A stretch of 64,000 nt of DNA. It comes from Termitomyces sp. T153. Lineage: Eukaryota; Basidiomycota; Agaricomycetes; Agaricales; Lyophyllaceae. This document shows positions 12,957-24,402 of the stretch, one piece after another. The position numbers and the translations under genes were made by a program. Location: the NCBI GenBank assembly GCA_018296165.2, contig JACKQL020000108.1:97588-161587 (forward strand). Reading direction: 5' to 3'. The notes beneath the pieces are model-generated. The model had not been told where the DNA came from and made no database searches. It was given only the letters and a program-made list of their open reading frames with translations. The number at the start of each line of letters is the position of its first letter. The stretch's first letter is position 1.

Positions 12957-13095
12957 AGGCTTGAGACACTGGAGTTGTTGGATTATAAAGGTGTGGAGGT
13001 GTTAAGCAAAGAAGAGTTGAAGACCCTATTCAGGGAATGTGATGTTGACGTTGCAGAGTTCCCTACAGAACCTCTGGAGGGGGAATGGATTTAAT
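12957..13095 (+). other. Orphan ORF tail of unknown origin
   Basis: A plus-strand frame of ~43 codons ending at a TAA near 13093 reads as an acidic helical segment (VLSKEELKTLFREC). It lies where the missing 5' part of the GH10 gene should be, so it may mark the insertion or rearrangement that truncated the xylanase. Family not recognised. Confidence 0.2.
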
Positions 13096-13349
13096 CCAAG
13101 TCGGGGAGGAAGGAGGATCGTCACCAGGGTTACCCGGGGCTCCGGGCATGTAGTCATTCGGAGAAGAAAATAAATTAGTGTGCTAACGCAATGAATCTTG
13201 TTACTTCAATCACTGCTTGGTGAGTCTGGGTGGCAGTAGGATGGTGGTGGTACTTGGAGCAAGAAGCGCCGATCGTCACGGCTTACGCACTATGTTCTTT
13301 CTTAGAACAAAAGATAAGATTAGTTGTGTGACTATCACCTGGAGATAAT

Positions 13350-13442
13350 TCATAAACGGGGAATCGAAGTCTCCATCCGATTTCGAATGGAACATCGATG
13401 AGAGGTGGCAATAAGTATTACACCATCTCCGATCCGATTATT
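13350..13442 (-). pseudogene. Decayed tRNA-Glu-like sequence
   Basis: Read on the minus strand it aligns with the neighbour at 13590-13683 (GATGGTGTAAT, TTGCCACCTCTCA, TTCGATTCCCCG), keeping the CTC anticodon and T-loop, but the 3' acceptor arm has lost its complement to the 5' arm and the D-arm is altered. Best read as a tRNA pseudogene sister. Confidence 0.5.
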
Positions 13443-13589
13443 GAATAACTAACCCAGCGCATACACTAGTAAGATCTGTATCAATGGCATTATCCTTGGG
13501 TTTATCAAGGGCAAGAGCTCATGGTTGTTTTTAGGAGAAAAGACAAAGTGTTGTCAACAGCAAAATTCGGAATGTGGGACCTAGGTGAT

Positions 13590-13683
13590 TCGGATACAGG
13601 GAATCGAACCCCGAGCTGCTGTGGCCAAACTTCGAGTGGAATTCGGTGAGAGGCGGCAACGTTAGCCATTACACCATATCTGA
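13590..13683 (-). tRNA. tRNA-Glu (CUC)-like gene, possibly intron-bearing
   Basis: On the minus strand: acceptor TCAGATA pairs with TATCCGA (6 of 7), D-arm TGGTGTAATGGCTA, anticodon arm GCCGCCTCTCA with CTC anticodon, then a T-arm CGGGG-TTCGATT-CCCTG. This fits fungal tRNA-Glu. About 17-20 extra bases follow the anticodon loop, suggesting a tRNA intron after position 37, though the 3' anticodon stem pairs only partly. The A-C acceptor mismatch and weak stem mean it could be a pseudogene. Confidence 0.5.
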
Positions 13684-14660
13684 TGTACTACATGCGCACT
13701 GCATTCCATTTGGAGAGACAATCCTTGTCGTTGCTACTGTCAGACTGATGGACTACTATAGGAAGAACTTGTGGGGGTTGCAATATCAAGTCTTGGGCCA
13801 GTAGCCACACATATCGATAGAATTTGCTTGCTTAATTGATGGGAGGTGGTATTGGTAAACAAACCAAGGATAAGTTCGGATGAAAGGTACAGGTGAGAGA
13901 GACAAAAGTCTCAGTCAGTTGTGCCCAGAGTGAAAGACTAAAACAGGGAGTACAGTCAATAGTGCGTTTTCATCTGCCACCAGATTAACAGAAACGGCTA
14001 TTGATGGATCGGACAGGATGCCGGTATGATGCACCCTGTTTCCCAGTCATAATCGATGTAATCAGTGGTTGTTCAACACCTGATGCTGGCAGGATGATAT
14101 AACATCTCCTGTCATGACAGGATAAGCCTGATATAACCACAGTTGTAATTACAGCGCTGCTTGTTACATCAATCACGTGTGATAATTGTCAACAGCATCA
14201 AATGTTGAACCGGACAAAAAGAAATCAACCAAAGAGAATTGAACCAACAACCTTAATACTAATGGACATAATTGGAAGAAAGACACAATACAACCATTGA
14301 ACTAACAAGCTCAATAATAGATTCAACACATTAAGGCCTATGTACTCATGAGGCCTGCCTGTTGAGCACATGGTTAGCCTGGTTAGAGTTCAGTTAGAGT
14401 TACAGTTAGGGAGTTAGTGGTTTGGTTAGGTTCTGTTAAGGTTCTGTTAAGGTTTTGTTAACATGCTTAGGGTTCCAGGGATATTTTGAAGGGGAGCTTG
14501 CTCCCCTTATCACAACAAGTTTGCATTGTAACTAAGGCTCTGTGGTCAACTGGTTATGGTTGTATCAATTGTTGTTTTTGGGATAGTGGTCACAGGTTTG
14601 ATTCTCCCAATTGGCAAAATATTTGACTGAAAATTGGTGATGCTGTAGTTACAATGCTAG
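13684..14660. other. Intergenic DNA entering the CpG-poor block
   Basis: No gene seen. CpG frequency drops across this stretch. A short run rich in GTTAG/GTTAAGG-like words lies at 14375-14475; it is not a regular telomere repeat. Confidence 0.35.
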
Positions 14661-15060
14661 TTATATTATGACTATGCTGTAAGTACAGGCTGTTGTTATA
14701 ATAAATGGATGGTATAGCCTGTGTTCAACTGAATCTGTTGTGATCAACACGTTATGGATCCCAAAATCACCGTGATCCAATACCATGCAATAAAACGAGG
14801 ACTCTTCATCGTCAGCAGGCAATATGTGAGGAACAAGGCACAATAGAGATTCTTTGGCTTTGGTGGCAATGGGACCATTATCGTCCTCCCACCCGATCAT
14901 GTCACTTACATTCCCAATAGTTGCTTCGATCTTAGATATGAGTATGGCTAACCAGAACTCTCGTGTAGGAGCAATGGGGGCTGGGAGAGACTTGGCTTGT
15001 GTTCAAAGAGGTGGTCAAGGAACCATTCAGCGGCAAAGTCCAATGGGGAGTTGAACTCGA
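14661..15060 (-). pseudogene. APH-like kinase relic, C-terminal part
   Basis: A minus-strand frame open from 14661 to 15002 encodes the aminoglycoside-phosphotransferase/choline-kinase-like catalytic segment with MVLDHGDFGIHNVLI (Brenner-like HxDxxxxN motif) preceded by EFWLAILISKIEATI. Upstream in the same frame are three TGA codons within 27 bases (15003-15005, 15015-15017, 15027-15029), each readable as CGA before C-to-T change. Family members in basidiomycetes are abundant protein-kinase-like enzymes of mostly unknown substrate. The N-terminal half of a gene of this type lies nearby on the opposite strand at 15662-15925. This part is joined instead to an F-box/LRR N-terminal fragment. Confidence 0.65.
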
Positions 15061-15390
15061 ATAGCAAAGCGCAGATATTGGCTGCTTTCTAACACCAAGA
15101 GAATCAGCGCAGCAATGAAATGAATTGCTGATACACATGCAATCATCCTGGCTAAGGTCAGACCCATACATTATTCTGACCCTTTGCCTTCTAGAACAAA
15201 AGCAGTCAACGGCCTAGGATATCCTGGGGGACTTTCTGTCTGGTGTCCACGTGCTGCACCGGGACATGATGATCAAGCACATGAGATGCCAAAATATGTG
15301 GCTCAGAACTCAAAAGCCTATATGCTACTGCCTCCATCCGTTACTTGTTTATGGAACGGAAAACCACAGAAACTGGGCATGTTGACATCA

Positions 15391-15610
15391 TCACAAGCCA
15401 ACCGTGCCACACTGTCGGGTAGTTATTGATATAGAGGATAAGGCAGATCCAGAGCTCATGAATTTGACGAGTTGGTTCCCTAATTCCAAACTGAAGTTGG
15501 CAGTAATTCTAAGTCTCGTAAGGGAGGGAAACACAGGTGATGGAAGGGCCGAAGGGATACTCTGAGGAGACGTGGGAGAAAAATCAAAGCTTCTCAAGGT
15601 AGGGCGCTGA
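15391..15610 (-). pseudogene. F-box/LRR protein relic, N-terminal half
   Basis: The minus-strand product contains LRSFDFSPTSP, PVFPSLTRLRI and LVKFMSSG, the pattern of agaricomycete F-box/LRR proteins (substrate adaptors of SCF ubiquitin ligases in characterised cases). It breaks off before the C-terminal repeats, which appear on the opposite strand at 15926-16574. Directly downstream on this strand is the APH-like C-terminal relic rather than its own second half. Confidence 0.5.
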
Positions 15611-15661
15611 GCAATCAGGCTTATTTTGTCATGACAGGGGATGTTATATAAAGATCTCTGA

Positions 15662-15925
15662 ATGGTCAAATACTTTCCAGACGAGTGGCCTTCCATGCCA
15701 GATGGAAGCGACTTTGAAGGTGAGCACTTGCTTACACTGGTTCGCAATGGCCAGAGTCCATTTCAAGGAGTATGGAGCGTGAACTTGTTAATCCGAGAGA
15801 TTGAAGACAACCTCGGTGCTACTGTAGTTGACATTCCCGTCGTTTCTTGAAGCTCCAATTACTATGTAAGTGCCATTCTACTGATCAGTTCAATGAGTTG
15901 AAACTCGCAATGGTTCAGGGCTTTC
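15662..15925 (+). pseudogene. APH-like kinase relic, N-terminal part
   Basis: The plus-strand frame from ATG 15662 reads as the N-terminus of basidiomycete APH-like kinases: MVKYFPDEWPSMPDG, LIREIEDNLGATVVDIP, then after a TGA at about 15848 (CGA expected) SSNYY, a GTAAGT...TTCAG intron, and GFQIKLSN. The reading then passes into F-box/LRR sequence. Its own catalytic half is on the minus strand at 14661-15060. Confidence 0.55.
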
Positions 15926-16574
15926 AGATCAAGCTGTCAAATTTGATGAGACATTTCCAGATACTAGGGTCGACATCTCCAAGTGGTCAGAGCTTCTTGT
16001 TGCCATGAAAGAAACTTGCTGTACAAGGTCTCTAGAACACCTTTATATCAGCAATTATTATAAACTCAAACTTGGTACAGAAGCGCCAGTTGCATCGCCA
16101 GGGCTGCAGATTCATAGTGATCAGTTGAAGTGCTTGTTTCCGTTTGCCAATCTGACAGAGCTTGGCCTGTCAATCTATCATGGCTTTGATTTCAACAATG
16201 ACCTTATTCAAGAAATGGCTATTGCATGGCCCAAGCTTCAGATCTCCCGTCTTGCATCAGCATGCAAGCCTCCATCTGAACTCATGCCACCACTCACCTT
16301 ATCAAGTCTCATACTCTTTGCACAATATTCTTGCTGCTTATCACTCCTGGCTATCACAATCCACACATGCATGGTCCTTAATACGACAAATGCAGTCAAA
16401 ATTTCCAACCATACTTTACACACTTTGGACATTGGATTGTCGCTCATCATGTCTGTTGTTGTTAAACAAGTAGCAGCCTTTTTGTTGGACTTCTTCCTGA
16501 ACTTAACAAAGATACTCAATCACTGCAGGAATTTGAATGTATCCCATGTACAATTTGGTGACAGGGTTTCCTAG
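15926..16574 (+). pseudogene. F-box/LRR protein relic, C-terminal half
   Basis: The plus-strand frame (open 16005-16574, with FDETFPDTRVDISKW just upstream) carries leucine-rich segments FPFANLTELGLSIYHG, IQEMAIAWPKLQ, LTLSSLILFAQY, ISNHTLHTLDIG and VAAFLLDFFLNLTKIL, ending LNVSHVQFGDRV, a typical agaricomycete F-box/LRR C-terminus. No F-box lies upstream on this strand; APH-like sequence does. The stop after VQFGDRVS is close to where the family normally continues (RV-D-LWG), so the end is also altered. CpG is already sparse here. Confidence 0.6.
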
Positions 16575-18482
16575 GCTTTGGGGTAAGCTTTGTAGTTTGC
16601 TACATGGGCTAGAACATGAATTAGGTTATGCTTTGCAAATACTTTCCAATGAGGCACTAAAACGTCAGTAATTACAACAAAAGACTGAAAATCAAGAAGT
16701 TGTGCTGGTCTTCATATCTCGGGTACTTAGAGCCTTTAATTGTCAAAATTCTTCCCACACCTTGGAAAATGTTTTTGTGAGGATCTAGACCATGCACCAG
16801 GCTCTATCCAAACTTTCATATGGTGGGTGTTCATTGTGTTGATGAGCCTGCGACAAGACCACCATGCCAGGTTTCTTGTGATTGTTCATGTTGGACCACT
16901 CCCAGTAACAAATGACAGATATATGCCATTGAAGAAATGTGCTGTAAATAATTGTATTATGGTGGGGATGTTGTAGATGTCTGTAGATCAATAGTATCGA
17001 ACTCTGCTTTCACACTCTACTGCTGGCCAAAAGGTTTTCAGCTGTAGCATCTCCATTATAAACTACACATCTGATCTCCTCCACAGCGCAGATGACTTGG
17101 CTTAAGCTCAGATGGATATTCAAGGTGACTCATGTAGTCATATGTATGCCTCATCGATGTTTAATAACTTCACCTCTGAAATATTCAACATCAATAATGA
17201 GATGGTGTCAAAACATTGATTCAAGTTCAATGTCGGAAATTGGATTGAACTTTGGCATGAACGACAAATTCATGACATTTGTGCTATTTTCCATGAGTAG
17301 TAAGTAATCTGAATAAGAATGAATAAAAGTTTATTCACTCATTCCACCTGAAGGCAATGTATCCCATGCTCATTGCACTTTTCTGAGTTCATGGGCCAAG
17401 TCAGATATTAGATGAGACATGGGTGGCCGATGTCACAGGTGAATTTGGTGGCTTAACACAACTTGTCGAAGACTGTTATGAGGAGACTCATCATTATGGT
17501 AGTGGTGTTTCCCTGGCGCTCACTTATGCCTAGACTGATTTCCTTCCTTGGATCCAGAGTGTTACATTTCCGATATGACAAGCTCCCAATTGCTACTATA
17601 TAGTACTTTGCAGCCACATGCACAATTGCTCAATAATGTTTACTTTTTTTGATTAGGAAGCCCTCAGTTCTACTGAGGGTGTGTTACTTATTTTATGTTC
17701 TTGATACTCTTACTTATCAGATGTGATTCTTACTTAGTTCTACAGGTTAATATGAGTTCTATTTACCAAACTGAGGATCATGATCCTTACTTAGTTCTAC
17801 AAAGACTCACACTTCAATAGGGGCAATTCAAATTGAACTCTATTTTTGCCTCTGTGTTCCATGTAAAACTCATTTGAGCAACATACAGATACAGGGATCT
17901 GCAACTTCAAGCCTGTCACATGTCACTGAAGTAGGAGATGTGGGCTACTGTAGTGTTCAACAAGAGACCAAATTTCATCAAACACAAGTCTCTTCTGTAT
18001 GATGGAGACACTCTAGACATTTAAGATGGCATCATTAAATTACAAGGCTGGAGAGGTTTTTTGGTAATAAAGTTAAATGACTTCTGAATACCTAAAGCAT
18101 CTACAACATAAGTCCAGAATAAGCCACACATTGTTTACAAGAAGCATCCCAAGTTCAAATAAAGTTGCAGTTACTTGGTTTGCTTATGCTCTTCCAGGTC
18201 AGTCAGTCTGATACTTCTGCTCCTAGAGCAATCAGAACATGCTCTTTTATGATATTGACTGAATACAAGAAGGCTGTTTACTATCTGTTCTGCAAACTGA
18301 CAACCCTTGAGTACCATCCATTTCTCTGGCCTATGTCACTTTGGACTGCAGCTGTGCTCTTAGCAATGACAAAGCAATCCTATAGAGAAGATATGGCTTC
18401 TCCCTCTTTGCCACAATGCTATGCTGCACCTTCCTCTAAAGTCTCCTTAGAGCCACATCCATCTCTATGACCTAACCTAGAC
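16575..18482. other. CpG-poor DNA without recognised gene
   Basis: No gene identified. Frames at 17092-17307 and 18165-18470 are open but motif-free; the latter runs up to the aspartokinase relic and could be its decayed 5' neighbour. Confidence 0.35.
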
Positions 18483-19876
18483 CCTTCATCACAAGAAACA
18501 AATGCAAAACTGAATTTTGTGGTCATGAAGTTTGGTGGAACTTGCATTACCAAAGACCTATCAAAGATTGTTGAGACCATCATACTGTCAGTCCTTTTCT
18601 CTAATGCACTGAGGGTCTCTCATACTCATGTACAGAGTGCAGTATATCTATCTGCAACACACATGTACTACTCTTGGTATGCTCAGTGCAGTCTTTTACT
18701 TTGAAAAGAGAAGGTACAAGGCTGCTGTGCATCCTCCATCTTTTAATGCCAACATCTTGCAAAAGTCCCAAATTGCACTGCCCTGAATACTCCCTCACCA
18801 ACACCTCAGTCTGACTTGCCTGTTATATCTTTCATTTAAGAGCTGAATCAGTCTTTTCCTTGGACAATTGTTAACACAATATTTGAACACCACTGTATTG
18901 GCACAAGGCACATTCTCTGCATGGCATGCCATTATGACTCTGAGAATATTCTCACTCAGCTGGAGAAAGACTTGTGAGATGATTGTAATCATGCCTCAGG
19001 ATATCAACAGCAGTGCAGGTACAGCCTATTGAGTAGCCTCACACTGTCATACAAAATTATCTAATTGTTTCAAGATACTCAGATCTCAAATCAAATATGA
19101 GACAGAATCTTTTGTGTAGGAGAGCTTATGGCATGTTGTACTGTTGTCTCCACCTACAGTTGTGTGTATGTACCCACTCTATATATCATATTGATGAGTA
19201 TGTAATAACCCTACAGAATATCCCAGCCCAGTTGACCTTACTGATGTGGACATCCTCAGCACTCTGCCAGTGGTGCCTGACTGAGCATTCTTTGACTCTC
19301 TTTATGGATGAAAACAAATCACAAGCTGACATTGGTGTTCTCTTCTGCCTCATGTGAAGCAAGTCCTGTACTTGTTGCTACAGGTTTGTACACTCTTGTC
19401 TATTTCCCCTGAGGATTCATATTATCTTGCTCCAAGATTTTTTAGCCAAGTTCTCAGTTCTCTCCTCAATCTGGAACAGGGTACACTGATCTGTGTGCTA
19501 CACTCTGTGCAAGAGCCATTGGAGTGCATGAGCTCCAGATATGGAAGGAAGTATGTTTGCTTTCTTTGTCTATAGAAGTAATTCATCTCACTTCTTCCTC
19601 TGAATCCTTCAGGTTAATGGGATAATTAGTGCAGACCCAAGAAATTTTATGAATGCTTGCCTTCTACCTGAAATTATATCTGCTGTAAGCTTTTGTTGAC
19701 CTTTGTGTGACTTCTGTTTTTGATGTTTGTACTTCTGTAACCAGTGAAAGTCTTGATGGCTCTGAAGTTACCCATAACTGCACAATAGACCAGGCCATTT
19801 GTGCCAAGATACCTGTCATAGCCAGAAATGTAGTTAATCCCACTGGTGCTAGTACTAGTTTTGAGACTACCTAGTT
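18483..19876 (+). pseudogene. Aspartokinase relic
   Basis: Plus-strand blocks match aspartate kinase (yeast HOM3 type, first step from aspartate to threonine and methionine). An N-terminal block near 18515-18590 reads VVMKFGGT...DLSKIVETIIL, the nucleotide/aspartate-binding start. At 19473-19550 comes GYTDLCATLCARAIG and HELQIWKE, followed by a 62-nt intron (19551-19612), VNGIISADPRNF and LLPEIISA, another 60-nt intron (19685-19744), then GSEVTHNCTIDQAI and AKIPVIARNV, VNPTGAS. The order is correct, but the stretch between 18.66 and 19.45 kb is scrambled by stops, and no ACT domain is readable after 19876. It is CpG-poor throughout, so it is probably a duplicate copy that decayed under methylation. 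Confidence 0.75.
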
Positions 19877-20487
19877 GGGGCTCTGAGCAATCAGCAAAGC
19901 TGTACAGATTTTCATCTGTTCAGGCTTGTACATTCACAAGAGCTTCTTTAATCATAAGTCAATAAATGAGTTATCTACAACTTATCTTCAATCAGAAGGA
20001 AGAACCTTTTATGTTCATTGAGATATTGAAGGCACTTACAGGAGCTTGTATTGATATTGTGAAGGCTTTGCATTGGTGCCAGGACAAAGGCATTGAGTTT
20101 GTGATATTGACTTCCACCACTTTAGAGGCAGCAAATTGGTCCATGATGCCTTGCTGAACTACCAACAATTGAAGCTTGCAAAATTTCACTATGTTATACA
20201 TGTAAATCTGATTTTAAAAGAAGAGCTAGCACATACATCCCAGAAAGTGTGTCCAATGAGATTAGGTCTACCCATCCACCATCATCTTTGACAAGAGTGG
20301 TGAAGCTAGAAAATTTTGTTGATACTTCCCAATCAAAGTGTCCACTATCTATGATAACACCATTGATGACTGTACCATGACCATTTATCCATATCAAGAC
20401 TTCAACTGACTTAATAAATCTTGGTTGCCAATTCCACAGCAATATTTGCAACAAGGTCTAGAGGCCAAGCAATAGTGCTACAAAGGA
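19877..20487. other. CpG-poor DNA without recognised gene
   Basis: Holds only short motif-free open frames on both strands. No similarity to the matching flank outside the right inverted-repeat arm (30961 onward) was seen. Confidence 0.3.
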
Positions 20488-21513
20488 GATGAGAGCTTTA
20501 ATAAAGATATCATCTTCAGTCTTCATAGGAATCTATAGTTCCCAAACTAAAATGTTGAGCATCACAAAAGACATGTCTTCATGCTTCTATAATCTTCCAA
20601 ACAATCAACATGCCACCATGAAATGTAAAAAGGAAGATGCACAGTGCTTTTGTTGGGATGAACATCCCATCCCATAAGCCTATGACCATGATTGAAAAAC
20701 CTGCTACCTCAACACATTTGATGTCACAATCTGTAATCCCAAGTTCTGGCTGTCTATCTTCTGAATGGATAGTGATGGAACAAGCTAGAAAAGTTACACT
20801 TATAGCCCCATATAAATACAACATGACAAATTGAATATACAAGTAAAGGTGTACCAATGTAATTTTCAAAATGACTATGGGAGGCTCCAAGCCAGACATA
20901 GTATGACATGCTGAGCTGTTTGTATTGTACAGCTGCTGTAAGATCACTTGCTCTAGCCCAGAACAACCTCAAGGGAAGCTAGCATATGTTATGCATCACA
21001 AAGGCTGAACAACAATGAAACTGTAAGAGTACTTATTAACAGAAAAAATTTCCTGTAATTTCAATTGGAAAAGAGTTGTACTCATGTCATGTATAGGATC
21101 TTTCACAGATTGTGCAGCAACAACTCAATTCTTTCTGGTGGTGACCTTTGGCTTGTTGTCATGAAGTAGTAACAATGATGCCAAAATAAGTACAAGTGCT
21201 TTACATTGACAATAGCCACCTAAACCACACACCTGGTTTCACTCTTGCCACTATCCCATATGCTCCTCATTGGATACCTACAATGGCAATCACCTCCCCT
21301 GCATGTCCAGACCCAATTCCTCTAACCACATCTAGCCTCACATCCCCTTCAACCCACTTCACCATCACTAGATCTAGGACTGCTGATGCAGTGGTTTATG
21401 CCTGAAACAAGGAAGAGGTGGTAGAATTTGCCCATGAATAATGTGGAAAGGGCAAGGGTATGGGATATAAGGTTATATGTGCATTTGGAGCTACTAGATG
21501 AAATTAACTGGGA
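20488..21513 (+). repeat. Kilobase inverted repeat, left arm
   Basis: About 1 kb that matches the reverse complement of 29903-30960. Landmarks: GAGCTTTAATAAAGATA / TTTATTTAAAGCTCTTATC, the ATTCAGAAGATA block, and CACCTAAACCACACACCTGG / AGGTGCATGTTTTAGGTGG. The arms are diverged but collinear. No coding motif recognised. Confidence 0.75.
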
Positions 21514-22149
21514 AAGATACACACTTCTCACAACCTCTACCTGCTTCTTTGTTAAGTACCCTTCCTCATCCTGTCCTCATAAATGAGCACCTTGGGGCAG
21601 TCTGGCAACACTGGTGGCAGGTGGGAAAAACTTTGTACAAGACAAGACATACAGGCAGTGATGACAAGAGGCTGTATCAAGTTGCTAATAACATAGCAAG
21701 TGAATCATTGCAGTGTACATACCAAAAATGATTTTTTATAGATGGGAGGACAAAGTCCATACAATGATATTTACAATGAAATGGCTAGTGGATGCAAGAA
21801 AACACTGCTGCAGGCATGTGTAAGGCTGTTAGTAGGAATCAAAGGTAGAGGGGTAATCCTATGTATCTTGAGAGAAGTGAATGATAGTGGTCACCCAAGC
21901 TACAAACACAATATTTGCAGGCTTGTATGATGATGTGGTGTGTTATAGACATGCCCCATATGAAGAGACTATGTTTGAGAGGGCTTTTGACACTAATAAA
22001 GTTGTTTTAGATCAAATTGAGGGCAAGAAAGTGGGTGTATAGCCTGCAATGATATATCATAGTACTGGGCTGTTGGAGCAGAGAAGATGCTGCTGACAAC
22101 TGCATAGGATATGTATAATGTGAGTAAAGATAATAATCTAATAGATTTG
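21514..22149. other. CpG-poor spacer between repeat segments
   Basis: No gene. Contains a 62-codon open frame (21742-21930) without motif. Confidence 0.3.
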
Positions 22150-22385
22150 AGCTCACATTCTGGGTTTTTCAGTGCTTGGGTCTTCTAACACCTCTCAACA
22201 TGTCCAACCCACACTAAGTCCATTCAGTGCATGCTGGTCCTGTCCTGGTGTTGTGAAGAGCAAATGTTGGGAAGAAGGAATAAGGAAGCATCCCTTTATC
22301 CATGAGAAAGGTTGTTATTAAGTGCAGAATGCACCCAAAACAAGGCATGGAGGGGGGGATGATGACAAGAGATTAATAAGAGCAG
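22150..22385 (+). repeat. Inverted repeat, second left segment
   Basis: Matches the reverse complement of 26818-27052: CTTGGGTCTTC, CAACATGTCCAAC, GTGTTGTGAAGAGCAAA and the GCATGGAGGGGGGGATGATG run all have inverted counterparts. Probably the same ancestral element as the 1-kb arms. Confidence 0.7.
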
Positions 22386-22879
22386 TGTAAATAAAGAAAT
22401 TCAATAAAATAAGTCATTGTTGGACATGGTAGATGGGTAAAAGGGTAAGAGTAAGGGTAAGTGGCTGTGGTGGCAGAGCCAAAAAATCTGCCCAAGGCTC
22501 AGCAGCAGCAATGGAACCAAAAGAGCTGAGGCACTTGGGTGATGTTGACACAGAACTGATAAACCCATGTATTGGTTAAGTAGCAAGTGACTGCATACAT
22601 TGTACATACTGTAGTTTCATTTTTTTGGCCAGCTTTACAAGTCCCACAAAATTGAAGTTTGTGAGGTAACAGCACCAACTGTGATGGAAGCCTGCCAGAG
22701 ATGGCAAGGATCATGGCACACTTAGAGTTTTTATGGTCAGAACTGGTGTAAGTCCTGGTATTTGTAAAAACTAATTAACTACTAGACAGCTCTAGATATA
22801 TATATGTGTATTTAAGTGGTTGTCAGGTTAGATGATATGTAGGCAAAATATATGATTTGATTGGTGTAATTAAGATCCT
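22386..22879. other. CpG-poor DNA upstream of copia relic
   Basis: No gene seen. It could include the lost gag region of the copia element, but no zinc-knuckle motif is readable. Confidence 0.25.
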
Positions 22880-24402
22880 TTTCTTCCCATACAGCCTGAA
22901 GCTAACTTTAATTGGATTGTAGACTCAGGACCCACTTGCCACATGACCTCACATTTAAATTGGGTCTAAGATGATGCTTCCTATCACACTCCAGTCAGTT
23001 AGCTGATAATAGTATTATTTATCAGTTGGGATTGGAACAGTTGTATTTTATCCAGTTGTAAATAGAAAGAAAATCTGGTTTTTAGAGTTTCACAGAGTCT
23101 TGCATGTTCCATGACTTTAAATGATCTCTTGTTCTGTATATTTATTTGACTAGAAACAAAGGCTACAACATTCATATGACAAACAAGCCATGCATTTCTG
23201 GTTGAATGGAAAAGAGTTATTCTGTGCTACAATCAACTCCAATAATTCTGCTCATTTGGATGGTTGTACTGCACCAATTTTGGAGTCTGCTCATCTCACC
23301 AGTGCATTACCACTTGATCTGACACTTTGGCATTGCAGATTTGCTCATCATAACTATGCTGATGTCAAAAAGATGATCAATAATGAGTTAGTAGTCAATT
23401 TGGACTTGAATTCTGCTGCAAAGCCTGATCTCATTTGTGAACCTTATTTGGCTAGCAAAATGTGCTCTAATCCTTTTCCTTTTTCCAGTAGTTTTGCATC
23501 TAAACCTTTAGAATTGATCCACAGCAATGTACATGGCCCTCTTTCAGTCACTATAATGGGGGGCTATCATTATTGGATCACATTCATTAATAATTGCACA
23601 AGCTTTAAAGCTGCTATGGCTCTGAAGAAGAAAAGTGGAGCAAGTCCAAGCTGAATTAGATCTGGAGTCTGATCTTGTATCTGATCCAGAACAATTTGAC
23701 CCTGGTTTTGAGGATGTTCAATTTGCTAGAATGGCTACTTCTTTAGATTCCAGGATATTCAAGCCAGCTATGAAGTCTGTAGATGCTGAAAAGTGGTATC
23801 AAGCTGCAGTTAATGAGTATATCTCATTTATGGCTAATGGGACTTGGGAAGAGTGTGACTTGCCTGAAGGCAAGAAAGCAATTGGCTGTGGATGGGTATG
23901 TTGCATTAAGCACAATGCAGATGGCTCAATTGAGTGCTTTAAAGCTAGACTTGTTGCAAAAGGTTATGCACAATGTCCTGGCATTGACTATAATGAAGTT
24001 TTTGCACTAACATTTTGACCTGCATCTTTGCACCTCATCCTTGTTATTGCTGGCATAGAGGACATGGAATTGCACTCTGTGGATGTCACTTCTGCTTTTC
24101 CCAATGGAGATCTGGAAGAAGATATCTATATGCTTCAACCAGGGGGGTTTCAGAATAGGAAGAAGGCACTCAGGCTCAAGAAGTCACTTTATAGTTCAAC
24201 GCAAGCAGGCAGGCAGTGGAACAAGAAACTTCATGGAGCATTATCATCAATGGGCTCCAAAGAACTTGAATCTGACTACTCTATCTATTTTTATGTCAGA
24301 GGAGAAGTCAAGATCATTGTGCTCATCTATATTGATGTCATTACACTTGCTTCAAAATCTACTGCTGCACTTGACTCTGCTGTTAGTGTTAGTGTTATCT
24401 AG
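22880..24402 (+). mobile_element. Ty1/copia retrotransposon relic (protease, integrase, RT fragments)
   Basis: Plus-strand pieces in copia order: the protease active site WIVDSGPTCHMTS near 22910-22950 (D-S-G); a GAG-pre-integrase block LWHCRFAHHNYADVKKM at about 23325-23375; an integrase start LELIHSNVHGP and GGYHYWITFI; then, with the frame changing at about 23635, the reverse-transcriptase domain (KWYQAAVNEYISFM, GCGWVCCIKHNADG, FKARLVAKGYAQ, ELHSVDVTSAFPNGDLEED, LKKSLYSSTQAGRQW, IVLIYIDV). Most of the integrase catalytic core is deleted between integrase and RT. A TGA at 24016-24018 interrupts the RT where CGA (Arg) is expected. No RNase H and no LTRs were found. Not mobile. Confidence 0.88.

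Noticed and set aside
14375..14480. Interstitial telomere repeat (TTAGGG)
   Set aside because: Words vary (GTTAG, GTTAAGG, TTAGGG only twice) with no regular period.
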